From Plakobranchus ocellatus (taxonomy: Eukaryota > Mollusca > Gastropoda > Plakobranchidae): a DNA stretch of 57,949 nucleotides. This document shows positions 43,220-54,248 of the stretch, in pieces. The notes under the pieces were generated by a model. The model was not told the origin of the DNA. It did no database searches and saw nothing but the letters and a program-made list of their open reading frames with translations. Location of the stretch: NCBI GenBank assembly GCA_019648995.1, contig BLXT01001848.1:2090785-2148733 (forward strand), given 5' to 3'. Position 1 is the stretch's first letter. The number at the start of each line of letters is the position of its first letter. A program made the translations under genes and the position numbers.

Positions 43220-45600
43220 GCCGACACCTCCATGTGGTCCATAACCTTGTTCATGGTATGGGTGCTTGCGTGCTATCGAAGACCCTGTTGGGCTATGCCA
43301 GTCTGAGCTACTGCTCCTTGAGGGTCACCCATGCTGAACAACCAAAGGGACAGGAGCTAGAAAAAGCATGGATCGAATTCGCATAAAACCTGCATGCACG
43401 AAACTTTACACACACACACACACACACAGTCAGTGTGCACGTCTTTCATGAGGACACTAGAGGACAGCCGCCGGGGCAGATCTCTTCCTAGCTCATAACG
43501 CGGGTGGGATAAGGACAAGACTATCCCACTTCCTAGAGCATCAATATCATTCTCTGCTAGTTGTGCTCACTAACCCAAGACACTTGCATATATCTGGACA
43601 CCAGGAAAAATAAAGCAGGTGGAATTTTCCAGACTTGTAGATGGAGCTCGTTAGCTCTGGAAGGCAGTCCACCTAGCAATCATCTGTGGGATGCAATTCT
43701 ACAAAAATGAGCCTCTAACTTGAGGACAGATCCAAGGGCCAAAGGTTACGGAAGATTATGAGATAAAAGCAGGCTGAAGACCGAGGGTCTAAAGGTACCT
43801 CTGCCCCATCTCGCTCGGCCAGGAGAGGGACCCAGAGGAAAAAGTTACTGGTCTCGCGGAAAACATCTTTGATGGTGAAAGACCAAAGACAAGTCTTATA
43901 ATAGGCAGTGGAACTGTAAAGGAATACGTAAGAAAAAAGAGGCCCTTAAAATAATTTTGGAAAAAAAGAAAGTGCAAATAGCTTGTCTTCAAGAAACTCA
44001 TCTCATCTTCAACCTCAGGTTTCACAGCAGAGGATACCAATGCTTTAGAAAAGATCGCCAAAATAGACACAAAGGAGGCATACTTATCCTTGTAGCGAAC
44101 AATATCCCCACACAAGAGAGAAACGGAAGCCAGTGATGAAGCAGAACTTCTCGGCATTGTAATCCATCTTCCAGACGGGAAATTCACTATATATAACTGC
44201 TATGCTCCCCCAGACAAAGAGTTAAGTTTGCCTTCAATCGAAGTTCTTCAAGAGGACTGCATCATAGTGGGCGACTTCAACAGTCACTCTCCGAACTGGG
44301 GCTATGACCAGCATGAAGATCCAAACACCAAACAACCTCCAACTGCAAATCGGAAAGGATGACGCACCAATATTCTGCTCAAGAGCTTGGAAGATTACCT
44401 CTACTCATATGTACTCCTTGCAACAAATAACACCCTTAGAGAAACAAACCGACAAGTTCTTGCCTCTCTGGCCACCATTGACCACGAATCTATAGCCATC
44501 AATGTAACACATAAAACTAGCCCAAAAATTTACACCACACAAGGGCTTTTCTCAAAGCTGCAAGAGAAAGTGTTCCAAGAGGGGCCTGATAAGACTATGT
44601 CCCTAACTGGTCAAAAGAGCTGCATAAAGATACAATCAACACATGGAAAGCAGCGAAAATCCAACCATCAGATGAAAAAAAATAGAAATGAAAAGGGCAA
44701 CAGCAAAATTTTGCCTCACAGGAAAGCTGGCATGAGAAAACGCAAAACCTGAGCCTTGAGAGAGGTGGGTAAAAGCTATGGAGTCTGTAAAATCCCTGAT
44801 TTCCGTGAAACTCTTTGACTATTTGAAAGACTGAGGAAACTTTGGCAGGTAAAAGACCACAGATCTAATACAGAACTGCAAGTCTATCGGCCTATAAAAG
44901 AAGAAAGAATAAATAAAATTTTAAAACAATCAGAAACAATGAAGAAAAAATCATCAAGCCAGAAGATGCATGCCTAGACACTAAAATTCTAACATAAGAA
45001 CTAGACAACGCTCTGATTCAACTAATATTGAAACAGGCACCGGACCACACAAAATATCTCACGAAATGCTAATGCATCTAGGGCCTCAGGCAAAGTAGAA
45101 GCTCCTGCGGATCTACAACTCAAGTTAAAAAACAGCGAAAACTTCCGAAAATGTGTCAAAAGCTATCCTCATTTCATACCAATAGACAAGAAAGGCAACG
45201 AAAAACCCAAAGCATAAAGTTACAGACCCACCAGCCTCACCAGCTGCATGTGCAAGCTGATGGAGAGGATCATTAACGCCAGACTCATGTGATTCCTGTG
45301 GTTCCTGGCAAGGAACAACATACTGATGGATAAATAATCAGGTATCAGACAAAGTAGATTAGATGAGGATCAGGTCATTTACACAGTGCGAAAAAATTGA
45401 AGATGGGTTTCAAGATAAAAAGCACACTGTTGCAGTCTGGATAGACATGGAAAAGACGTTCGATTAGGTATGGACAGGTCGGATACTCAAGTTACTGAGA
45501 GCAAACATATCAGTATCAAACAAGATGCTAAATTGATGAGAAGACCTAAACACCAGAAAGCGCAAGTAAAGGTCAATGGAGTGAGAAGTCAAGTAGTATA
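43220..45600 (+). mobile_element. Jockey-like LINE, degenerate, 5' part plus RT fingers
   Basis: A leader (about 43220-43780) is followed by plus-strand endonuclease fragments: WNCKGIRKKK near 43914, IACLQETHL near 43977, GGILILVANNIP near 44077, then FTIYNCYAPP and CIIVGDFNSHSPNWGY near 44180-44305. Reverse transcriptase begins near 45220 with SYRPTSLTSCMCKLMERIIN and ends after VAVWIDMEKTFD near 45430 and short further remnants. The EN/RT style is that of the jockey group. Several stops and shifts; the 3' half is missing. It abuts the end of another LINE, suggesting insertion into it. Confidence 0.8.
43409..43428. repeat. CA dinucleotide microsatellite
   Basis: About ten CA units in the leader of the Jockey-like LINE. 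Confidence 0.9.
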
Positions 45601-46199
45601 AGTTTGTAGAACAGAGTGATGTTTGTAGTTTGTAGTATAACCTGGGTGATGATCTTGCCCATTTATTATTTTCAGAGGAATTTTCTTACCATGTCAAAAT
45701 TTGGCAAGCAATCCACTTTCGATATATTGCAAGCAAATGATAGACCTGAGAATTTTTTTTTTTGGATTTTTCAATGTACAATGAAGTTCTAAGTTAAAAT
45801 TTTTTGCGTCTTGATATTAAATCGAGACCAATACATTCACAGGCTTGGCTTTCGCACTTTCGTGAACGCAGAAATACAATGACGTAGCCTGGTAGCTCTT
45901 TGAGGTCAGGGGTCATAGGCTATGACTGCTGCCTCTCTTTCGAACTTCCTACTGTAGTTCCTGATCAAAGATGGCGGCCACCGAGTCATGTAGGGATAAT
46001 AAAGGCGTACACTAGATCTAGATTTAGAATCTTTATTGTTAACCTGAAATACTTTTTACGAGAAAGAAAACCTGAATACATTTTTTTTTAAATTAAGACT
46101 TTTTCCTGAAATAATATGTAGTCCAACTGTGTCGATCTGAACCAAGGCTCTTTAGAAGGCTGGAAATTGCAGCCAGAGCTCTGACAAGATTCTTTAGAG
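45601..46199 (+). promoter_or_regulatory. Candidate Abl promoter and 5' leader with a YY1-type element
   Basis: AAGATGGCGGC at 45968-45978 matches the YY1 site commonly found just downstream of transcription starts. Its ATG opens a 14-codon upstream reading frame (45970 onward) ending before the putative Abl start at 46200. TGACGTAG, CRE-like, lies near 45880. The transcription start and any leader intron are unknown. Confidence 0.35.
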
Positions 46200-46311
46200 A
46201 TGGGTGCGCAAAATGCCAAAGAGCCAAAGCCAAGTGCTAGCAAAAGCTCAAAGACTAAGACTGTGAAAGAACCGAGAGTATCCCAAGGGAATATATTTTC
46301 CGAACATTCAG
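46200..46311 (+). CDS. ABL1: Abl tyrosine kinase, first coding exon (1b-like, myristoylation start), partial gene
   Basis: The ATG at 46200 has G at -3 and +4. The exon encodes 37 codons plus one base, starting MGAQNAKEPK, continuing Ser/Lys-rich and ending NIFSEHS, then CAG|GTGAGT, a near-perfect splice donor. A Gly2 start and a NIF(T/S)EH block at the end of the first exon match invertebrate Abl as I recall it. The exon ends in phase 1 with G, so the next codon can be Glu, as at the ABL exon 1/exon 2 junction in vertebrates, where exon 2 opens with the split Glu of EALQRP. Abl is a cytoplasmic non-receptor tyrosine kinase; the N-terminal myristoyl group docks in the kinase lobe and restrains activity. 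The SH3, SH2 and kinase exons are not in this window. The symbol denotes the Abl family; paralogy with ABL2 is not implied. Confidence 0.72.
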
Positions 46312-46515
46312 GTGAGTGTCAAATACGGTTTAAAAGAATTTAGAGTTCCTAGATCTGAAACCTAGGGCTGCATATAGATCTAGAAATTAGAAAAGAATAG
46401 GAGTCAGGAGAAATCTTGGATTTTTTGACTTGAAAACCAGCCTCAACCCAATTTGTGAATTGATAATTCTCTTGCAGCTCTTGATGTAGATTCTAGGCCT
46501 ATTATAGACGAATCT

Positions 46516-46863
46516 GGGCACTGGTGGAGGACTGCGGTCCCTATCAGTTTTCCTCCTAAATTGGATGGCCATTTCGATTATTTAACGCCAATGGGTGTAC
46601 AAACTACTACTACTTCGATATGTCTTTTTTTATGATTGAATGTTTCTTAAACCGCTGGCTCTATTATTATGAAAATTTGAAAAAAAATTTCATTCTCACA
46701 CCATCAGCTATAGGCCTATACGAAATGAAGAGGCAATATTGAAGATCTAGATTTAATATATCTAGATCTGGATTCTTGAAGCCCACTTACTGACGTCAAA
46801 TAATCGAAATGGCCGACTTCCTTGGGTGGGCAAAGTAGGGACCGCAGTCCTCCACCAGTGCCC
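46516..46863. mobile_element. Inverted-repeat MITE or foldback element in the Abl intron
   Basis: A perfect 28-base inverted repeat pairs 46516-46543 with 46836-46863; it begins GGGCACTGGTGGAGGACTGC. An inner 17-base perfect pair (46567-46583 with 46798-46814, GGCCATTTCGATTATTT) continues the arms, so they are about 70 bases with divergence. No clear target duplication was found. It lies about 200 bases downstream of the Abl exon. The superfamily is unassigned. Confidence 0.75.
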
Positions 46864-48109
46864 GAAACTGGATATCATTTCTTTGCAAATGAAAAACTGT
46901 GCATTTATTTTTAAATCGCGGTAGGCCTACTAGTTACATGTAGCCAATAACTTGGCCTGCGACCTCTTTTTTTGATAGCGTAAGTTAAGACTGCTCTGCA
47001 AATAAAAATTTAGGCCTATGAAAATCTTGCTCATCTATCAAGATCTGCGAGTAGATTTAGATTCTAGATCTAGAAAGGCTGCACATCAAAAGGCAATATT
47101 TAATTCAAGATTTATATTTCTAGATCTGTACTACTGTTTATAATTGAATGATAGTCAACATTATCTAGATCTAGATTTTTAGTTGCCCACACACCTTGCA
47201 AAGGACTGTAATTGAAAAGGACAATGGGCTTAGTTTCAATAACAGAAAATAAGTTATTAGAATCGATCTTGTCTTGAGTCCTTTCTTCAATTGGTCAATG
47301 AAATATCATCAAATAGTAGGATTTCTGCACCACTATGAACTCCCACCCAAGTAACTAATGAAGGTAGTGTTGGAGGGTAGATGATGAAAGAGATATATTA
47401 TTGATGTGAAAATGTTAAACATCATTGTATCCATTTTCATTGATGATTTGATAAAATGAAGGCAAATATTGATAGGATTGTACTTAAAAATAGAAAGTGG
47501 TTGCCTGTTGTGGAAATCTTTCAGGCAAGACTTTCCACTAGATCACTTTAAAACTTGTTATATATCATATTCATATGTATAATCATTACAGAATGTGAAA
47601 AGTCTTTACATCACTTATCTTATATTTCAAAAGTAACATTTGAATCAAAGCTGATCAGCTTAAATAAAAACTCATCCACAGTTATTAACTGAAGGCATTG
47701 TTGAGACGGTTCGTTTGTGTGGTTTTATTTTAAATCAAACTGAAAATCTTGTTATTTTGAACAAAACTAATTTGCAGTATTAACAATTTTTGGTAAACTG
47801 TGAAGTAGTTCATAGTTGCCTAAAGTTGCCTTCATTTCATCATTAATATTAAGGAATATTGCTTTGTGTTTATTGCCATCTCCCCTTTAACTTATGGAAT
47901 CTTGAGCTGACAAGTCTAGATGCTATTCCCTGGTGCCTAGCCAAACTAGGGCTCAAAACAAAAATTCTGAAAAAAAAAAAGTTTCCATTCAATTCCCATA
48001 AAATTTTGCTTGCTGTCAGATAAATAGATGACATAGAATACAGCCAATGCAAAAGCATTTATTGCGACTGAGATTTTATTTGCTGCAGTTGAAAAGTGTC
48101 ACAAGAATG
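46864..48109. other. Putative Abl intron 1, no other feature
   Basis: AT-rich sequence with CTAGATCTAGA-type clusters at about 47040-47080 and 47163-47176. No gene was recognised. Confidence 0.55.
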
Positions 48110-48523
48110 GGGCCATTCCATGAAATGTTGACCAATGGGTGAAAAATTAAAATTGATCACAGAGATTGAAAACTTGTTTTTTTCATATGACCAAATGCTT
48201 ATTAACACTCTCGTTTATACAAGTTTTAGGGGAAGCTGGATTTTGTTTGGTTTCAATCTTTGAAGAAATTGATGACAGAATGATGTACACTGTTTTGCTT
48301 GATTTTCTTGAAGTAACACGTAACGAATCTTTAGACCCATTCTCAGACACTTTGCTCATAATAGCTGTAACACTAAAGGTCTTATTTATGTAGAGGAACC
48401 ATTTTTGTACACAAATATATATAAACTATTAAACTATGTTTGAAACTCCTTATTTCATTCGTCAGGTACACAAAAAATCTCTCAGAGTAGTCTTTGGATG
48501 TGACATGTAACATGGAATGGCCC
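48110..48523. mobile_element. Short element with 13-base terminal inverted repeats
   Basis: GGGCCATTCCATG at 48110-48122 and its reverse complement at 48511-48523 bound 414 bases. AATG lies near both outer flanks and may be a remnant of a target duplication. It encloses a 75-codon plus-strand open frame (48166-48393) with no recognised domain. Probably a non-autonomous DNA transposon. Confidence 0.5.
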
Positions 48524-49804
48524 AATGGTGAAAAAAAAAATTGAAGGGCTAGATCTAGTGCATGCTTCCTAGTGGGTGGCCCATACTTATCAGAGTCATC
48601 TAAGTAAAAGCTAATACACAATTATAATTGCTCTCACTATCAGAAAATGTAATTATTTGAAAAGCTTCTCTAAAAATCTTGTACAAAGGGATGGTTAGAT
48701 CCACTTAGACCTGCCAATCTGGTTGAGCGAATAAGCTGAATTTAGGGACTAGCATTCGCTTCTTTTAAAAATTTGTAAAATTATTCCTTGAATTGAATGA
48801 GAAGAAACAAAGATTGAATGAAAGAGAAAGGGCTATTTTATCCTGTGCTGACGAAAGTGTTGTCATAAATGCTCTATTATATACTGACCAAATCCTAAGA
48901 TCGCGAGGGGTGCGGTGCTTGGTGTGTTCCAAGGAAACAGTTTACTGTGCCAACTAAAGAGGTGTTTTATTGTTTTAAAAACCAAATAATTGTGAAATAA
49001 ACAAGTCTGCAAAATATGCCAGGACTAAATAAAAACCAGTCCTGGGCAATGATTTCAGATTACAGATATAATGACGGACTAAAGATGTTGGGGGCTAAAT
49101 GAGGCTGCTCAGGTTGGCTCCCTTCATAAGAGTGAGGTTTGGCTACTGCGGACTTCCTACTTATGTGTTTTGTACTTGTGTTTCAAGATTAAGTAGGGCC
49201 AATTGAGTATGTCTCTCCACTGTAAAAAGTGAGATTTCAAGGATTTTTGGCACAGCATGTATTTGTTTCTATAAATAAATAATACGATACATTTTATAAT
49301 TGAAAGTCATAGTTGGATTCAGCCCATGTTTTGTCAATCTCAGAGTCAACAGTCCATGTTATGTTTATGTTCATATAAATCTTTATTGTTCTAAAACTGC
49401 TAATTTGTAAGTAGTAATTTAATGAAAAAAATTATTCTGACAAGTGCTACACTGGCAAAATGTTGTAAGTGTATAAATGACAGTTATTCATACCTCCCTT
49501 TGCTCTTAAAAGTGCATGTTAAGGATCCACTTTCATGTGAGTCTAGAATCCCTGCGACAGAAGAAGAACTAACATTGTAGCTGGCAATTAGTCTGTAACC
49601 TAAGATTATCATCATCTTCAAGGGGATAATAGAGATCACAATACTAGTTGAAGAGCAAGGGAAATATAAATCTCAACAATTTATTTAAATTCTAAGTTTA
49701 TTATTTTGTTAAAGCTTGGTTTGAATTACATCCATTGGATTCTGTTTGTTATTTATTTTTAACTAACAGTATTATTTAGGATCATGATTTTTTATTTATT
49801 ATTT
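48524..49804. other. Putative Abl intron 1, no other feature
   Basis: No gene or repeat family was recognised in this stretch. Confidence 0.55.
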
Positions 49805-50290
49805 TTTAGAAACATAAGTGTGAAAACCAAAATAAGGGTAATTAAAACATATGTATGGTCACTATTTTTGTATGGTAGTGAGTGTTGGACACTAAAAAAA
49901 AAGAGAAATAGAGAAAATACTAGAAGCAGTATAGATGTGGTTTATCAGAAGAATGATGAGGATATCATGGACAGAAAAAAAAATCAAATGAATTGGTACT
50001 AAAGACGCTAATCTTGAGTCATCTCTAATTAGAACCATTGGGCAGAGACAACTACAGATTTTAGGCCATACTTGCCGATACAAGGGTTTAGAACACTTAG
50101 TAATCATTGGAAAGATTGAAGGCAAACGCAGTAAAGGTAGACAGAGAATAACTTCTATTGAAAGTCTTAAGTCATGGGCAAAAGGCAAGGATAGCAATAA
50201 CAACTTTATAAGGTTAACTGAGAATAGGTTTGAGCGGAGGAACATGATCGCCAATGTCTGTTCCAGACAATTACCTGATGATGATGAATA
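49805..50290 (+). mobile_element. LINE 3' end fragment, same family as 30083-32203
   Basis: The plus-strand frame reads ISVKTKIRVIKTYVWSLFLY then GSECWTLKK and, after frame changes, TIGQRQLQILGHTCRYKG, EGKRSKGRQRITSIESLKSW and RFERRNMIANVCSRQLPDDDE before a stop. This is the post-RT C-terminus of the same LINE family: the ending MIANV matches MIANA in the copy at 30083, and the SECW and YQKNDED pieces match the copy at 43027. It is strongly 5' truncated and ends in a TGATGATGA-type tail. Confidence 0.85.
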
Positions 50291-50755
50291 GTATTTTAAA
50301 TTTGTATGTTTTTTTTTTTCTTTTCTACTTCATGAACTTGCGCACTTATATAATTAACCTTCATATCCTTAATTCCTACTCGCTGCATTCCGTCTGTGCA
50401 TTAAAATGCAAATTAATTTGTCCCTTTAAGTTTAATGTTGAAAAAGCTGAAGTGAATTCTAGTTTGAAGATGCAGCACATTTTGTATTATAAGACCTATG
50501 AAGTTTATTCATTGTAATAAAATATTTTACCTTATGTGTATTGCAGCTCAGAACCCATTGCATTTTACAGTTTGCTTGTTTGCCTAGGCCAGTATCATCC
50601 ATTGTGGGATTTAAGTTCTGCATGTGTTCAAGTGTTTTCCATGTATTTTTTTAAGAGTTTTCCATCTTAGTCAGTCTCTTTTCGCCCTGATCCAAGTTGG
50701 ACTCAAATATTCACCTCAGTCACCTCAGCTCCCTATATTCTTGTTTGCAGTCCCC

Positions 50756-50901
50756 TTTATCCTGTCATATTCCTTATTTGTTATTTTTGTCCAGCTTTTG
50801 TCTTCTTTGTGGTCACCGCTCTTCCTCCTCTTTATCCTGTCATATTACTTGTTTGTTATTTTTGTCCAGCTTTTGTCTTCTGTCTGGCCACTGCCCTACC
50901 C
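50756..50901. repeat. Tandem duplication, 75-base unit, two copies
   Basis: TTTATCCTGTCATATT with its downstream sequence occurs at 50756 and again at 50831 with few differences, through TTGTCCAGCTTTTGTCTTCT. A local duplication in pyrimidine-rich sequence. Confidence 0.85.
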
Positions 50902-52483
50902 ATATTGCTCAAAGTTGTCTGCATCTAGTGGTCCTGCTATTTTGCTTATTTCTGGGTTATTAATTTCATTCTATCCTTTGCTTTAAGCTTTTGCTGTGTT
51001 TTTGCTCCCTGGATTGTTATGGTATTTCTCATGTTCCTTTAGCTCCATACGTCTGGCTGGTAGTATGCGTTGATCAAGGATTTTGTTCTCTAGATTCATC
51101 AATATTTTGTTGTGCTGTAATATGTCAAACATCAAAGCAGTTCCAACCATGTCGTATTCTTATTCTATATGTCTTCATCATTGACTTTCTTACGTGGATG
51201 GTCGCTCTTAAACATTTGTGTCTGTTGTGCGAGCTTATTAGGACTAATTTTGGTATGTTCTTACATCACACCATAGTTTTTATGAATTTGAACTCAGATA
51301 AGTTTTAAATTATATCTACAGGTTTTTTTTTTATAAGCCTCAGCAACCATTCAACTGATTAAAAAAAAAAGGTACTGTTACCATTGCAATGGTAATGTAG
51401 TTCATTTTCAATCTATTGGATATGATATCTATCGTGTACATGCGCCATATGTTAATCTTATCACAAAATATCGGGCCAACTCGAGATCTTTGAGTCCCTA
51501 TGTCATAAGGTTTGATAATTACCAGCTTTATGGTTTACTCTACCCAGGAATGCTCGATTTCGATCTGCAGATAAAATATCTTCAACACTTTGTTTTCACA
51601 ACAGGAATGTGTCACCATTCCTGTTGTTAGCACGAGGGCTTCATGATAGGAATAAAGTTTGATAACCTTTTGCAAATCTCACGCCATGGCATTCTTTCTG
51701 TCCTTCACTCTTCCCCATTTCTTCATTTTGAAAAAGTGCTTCATGGCAGAAAAAAATAAGTCTGTAAATCTTGCATAAGGACAGCACGGCTTTCTAATTG
51801 TTTTCTTCCTTTGTTCTCTCCATACTTCTCATGTCACCAAGCACTTGGTGTATTTTGATCAGCCGTGTATCTATTGCTATTTATACTATTTAAAAAAATA
51901 TGTCCTATGCCTTTTAAATTCCTCATAGTTACTTAAATTTTCCCATGTCAAATTCTTCCAATATTTCATGATGTTTACTGTTCCAGACTAGAACGTTGGC
52001 CACTGTGTTGCACCGAAAAATGGAACTAGCTTCATTTTCTTTCTTCTTTTCTTCGAGTCTTTTTCTTATTTAAAAATTCAACAAGTCATTCAATTCACTT
52101 TCCCTTTTTCAAAACAAAAATATTATGCTTTTTCTTTCAATAGAGATTGGGATTTCAGCTGAATTTGGCGATCTTGACAGCATCTCTTAATTCTTCATGA
52201 TTCTTGTAATAAAATAGAAGTTTTAGCCACAGAAGGGCACTATCGGCTGTTGCCAGTACATTTATTTTAATCGGTTTGGGTTTTCTCTTTGCGCCGGCTC
52301 TTATCTTCCTCCAATTTCATTCGTTATGAGTGGGCAGGGACCAGTCCACACAGCTGTTATATCTCATGTCTCAGCTCTCTCTCTCAACCCCCTCCTCTCT
52401 CTCTTTCACGAATAGTCTAGTTACTATTCTATAGATCTGGTAAGTGGCTATTAGGCATAGCCCTACCACAAAGTTAAAAAGAG

Positions 52484-52513
52484 CAATAATAATAATAATA
52501 ATCATCATCATCG
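52484..52513. repeat. AAT and ATC trinucleotide microsatellite
   Basis: AATAATAAT units passing into ATCATCATC. Confidence 0.85.
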
Positions 52514-53253
52514 GTATGGGCACTATATTTTAAAAACTGTTTCTATACAATGTCGCCGCTCTCATGTAATACCCATGTGAGCCGAAAATCATCGATATGG
52601 AGATTTTCATATGGTTTTTTTTTTTTTTTTTTTTGAGGATGCACCTGTTGGAAACAGGTTACAAGTTAAAAAGAGAAACTTTAAAGATGCAATGGACGGC
52701 AAAACATTTAACGTAACATACATATCTCACAAATGCCGTTATTCCACCAGCACACCACGTTTTACAGAAGTTTGGTGAAGATTGATTTTATCTTTGCCTT
52801 TCTTTTCTCTTTACTGGTCTTTGCACACGGATAACCATACCGGCAACTGACGTTTTCTAGTTGTATATTACTTTGCTGCAGTCAGTTATTTAGTTATTAG
52901 TATAGGAATTCGTGAACATTTCGAGTCTTTTTTGCATTGGATTTATTTCCTTTTGGAAAGAATTGATTAGCTTTCGTTCATTTCATCCATTTAAGAGCGC
53001 ATGAAATGAGTTTTTTTTATGTTGTTATTTGCTTTGAACCATTGTGATACGTATTTATCAGAAATAATTGTCAGGTTCTTTAACTATTAGTAGTCATTTT
53101 TACCAATTCGCGTTAAAACACACCAGTCGCTAGATTGAAAAGTTGAATAAACACAGAACAACTTTTTGTTAAATTTGATCATTCGAACAAATTATCTTAT
53201 TTTTAAAACAGTGGGTGAATATTCTTTATATACGAATGTTCTAGCTTAAAGCG

Positions 53254-53279
53254 ATGGTGAATATATATATATATATATT
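53254..53279. repeat. AT microsatellite
   Basis: Alternating AT run followed by poly-T. Confidence 0.85.
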
Positions 53280-54223
53280 TTTTTTGTATTTTGATTTTCT
53301 CGCTGCCCCTGTCTTATCATATTCAATTTAAACAAAATCATTTTTTATCGCCGTCTTAATCGATCAGGCCTAACCTTGTGACAACGGGCGTTCGAAATCC
53401 ATAACAAATGATCTGTATCAAACAAGTTACTAACTGTTTACTCCTTTTACTTTACTTGTCTGCTTCTTTGCCTTCATCAAATTAGATGCAAAAGTTTTGA
53501 AAGAGTACCTCTTTTACAGATTGGGAAGATACATTGGTATGTAGTAGAAAACTGTATTTTACTCATTACTTTTTGAGCAACATCAAAATATTTTTTGTAT
53601 GTTGAGATTTTTTCATCACTGTACATATTATTTTAAGTCGCGTTCAAAAGCTTGTCTCTCTATCCCAGAACATTTTTCGTATTAATTTTCAAGAAGGGGC
53701 CCTTAAAATTGATTCAACTTTTACGTATAAAACAAAATTAAATTTATATTCTGAAAAGTATTCTTGTTCAAGCTTCAAAACAATAAAATGGTGAATTGCT
53801 TGTAGTCAGTTAATTATCTCTCTGAAGTTTGCATTAATACTTCAATGCTTATCTAACATAATAATCGAGAAATGACTAACCAGACTGTAGTCGCAATTCA
53901 GGAGGCAATGAGATCTACTTTAGTTACCAATAGGTATGTCTAATTTAAAACATTTTTTGCAAAATTTGTACGCTACAATTGTTTTAGTTAAACTTACCAA
54001 TGCAATGCAAGTAGAAAATCACTGTGCAAAAGCAGGAACTAGACACACAATGACTAGAGTATTTTCTGCACTAGTTTTATTTTTCAGTTCTAGTAAGTTG
54101 ACGTATTCACTTTAGTTAGAGCTCAATTGATGTAGATCTAAGGAGTTTATTTGAATAAATTGTGTCACTTTTTCCAAAATATAAAGAAAAAAACAGCAAC
54201 CCACACCTTAATTATTATGCGAG

Positions 54224-54248
54224 AAATAAATAATAATAATAATAATTA
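54224..54248. repeat. AAT trinucleotide microsatellite
   Basis: AATAATAAT repeats. Confidence 0.8.

Noticed and set aside
49805..50310. Target-site duplication for the LINE 3' fragment
   Set aside because: Flanking words such as CAGTATTATTTA and TAGTATTTTA are only loosely alike in AT-rich sequence, so no duplication is claimed.
50624..51308. Hydrophobic open frames of 88-120 codons
   Set aside because: Overlapping frames across pyrimidine-rich, tandemly duplicated sequence; the hydrophobicity follows from T-rich composition.
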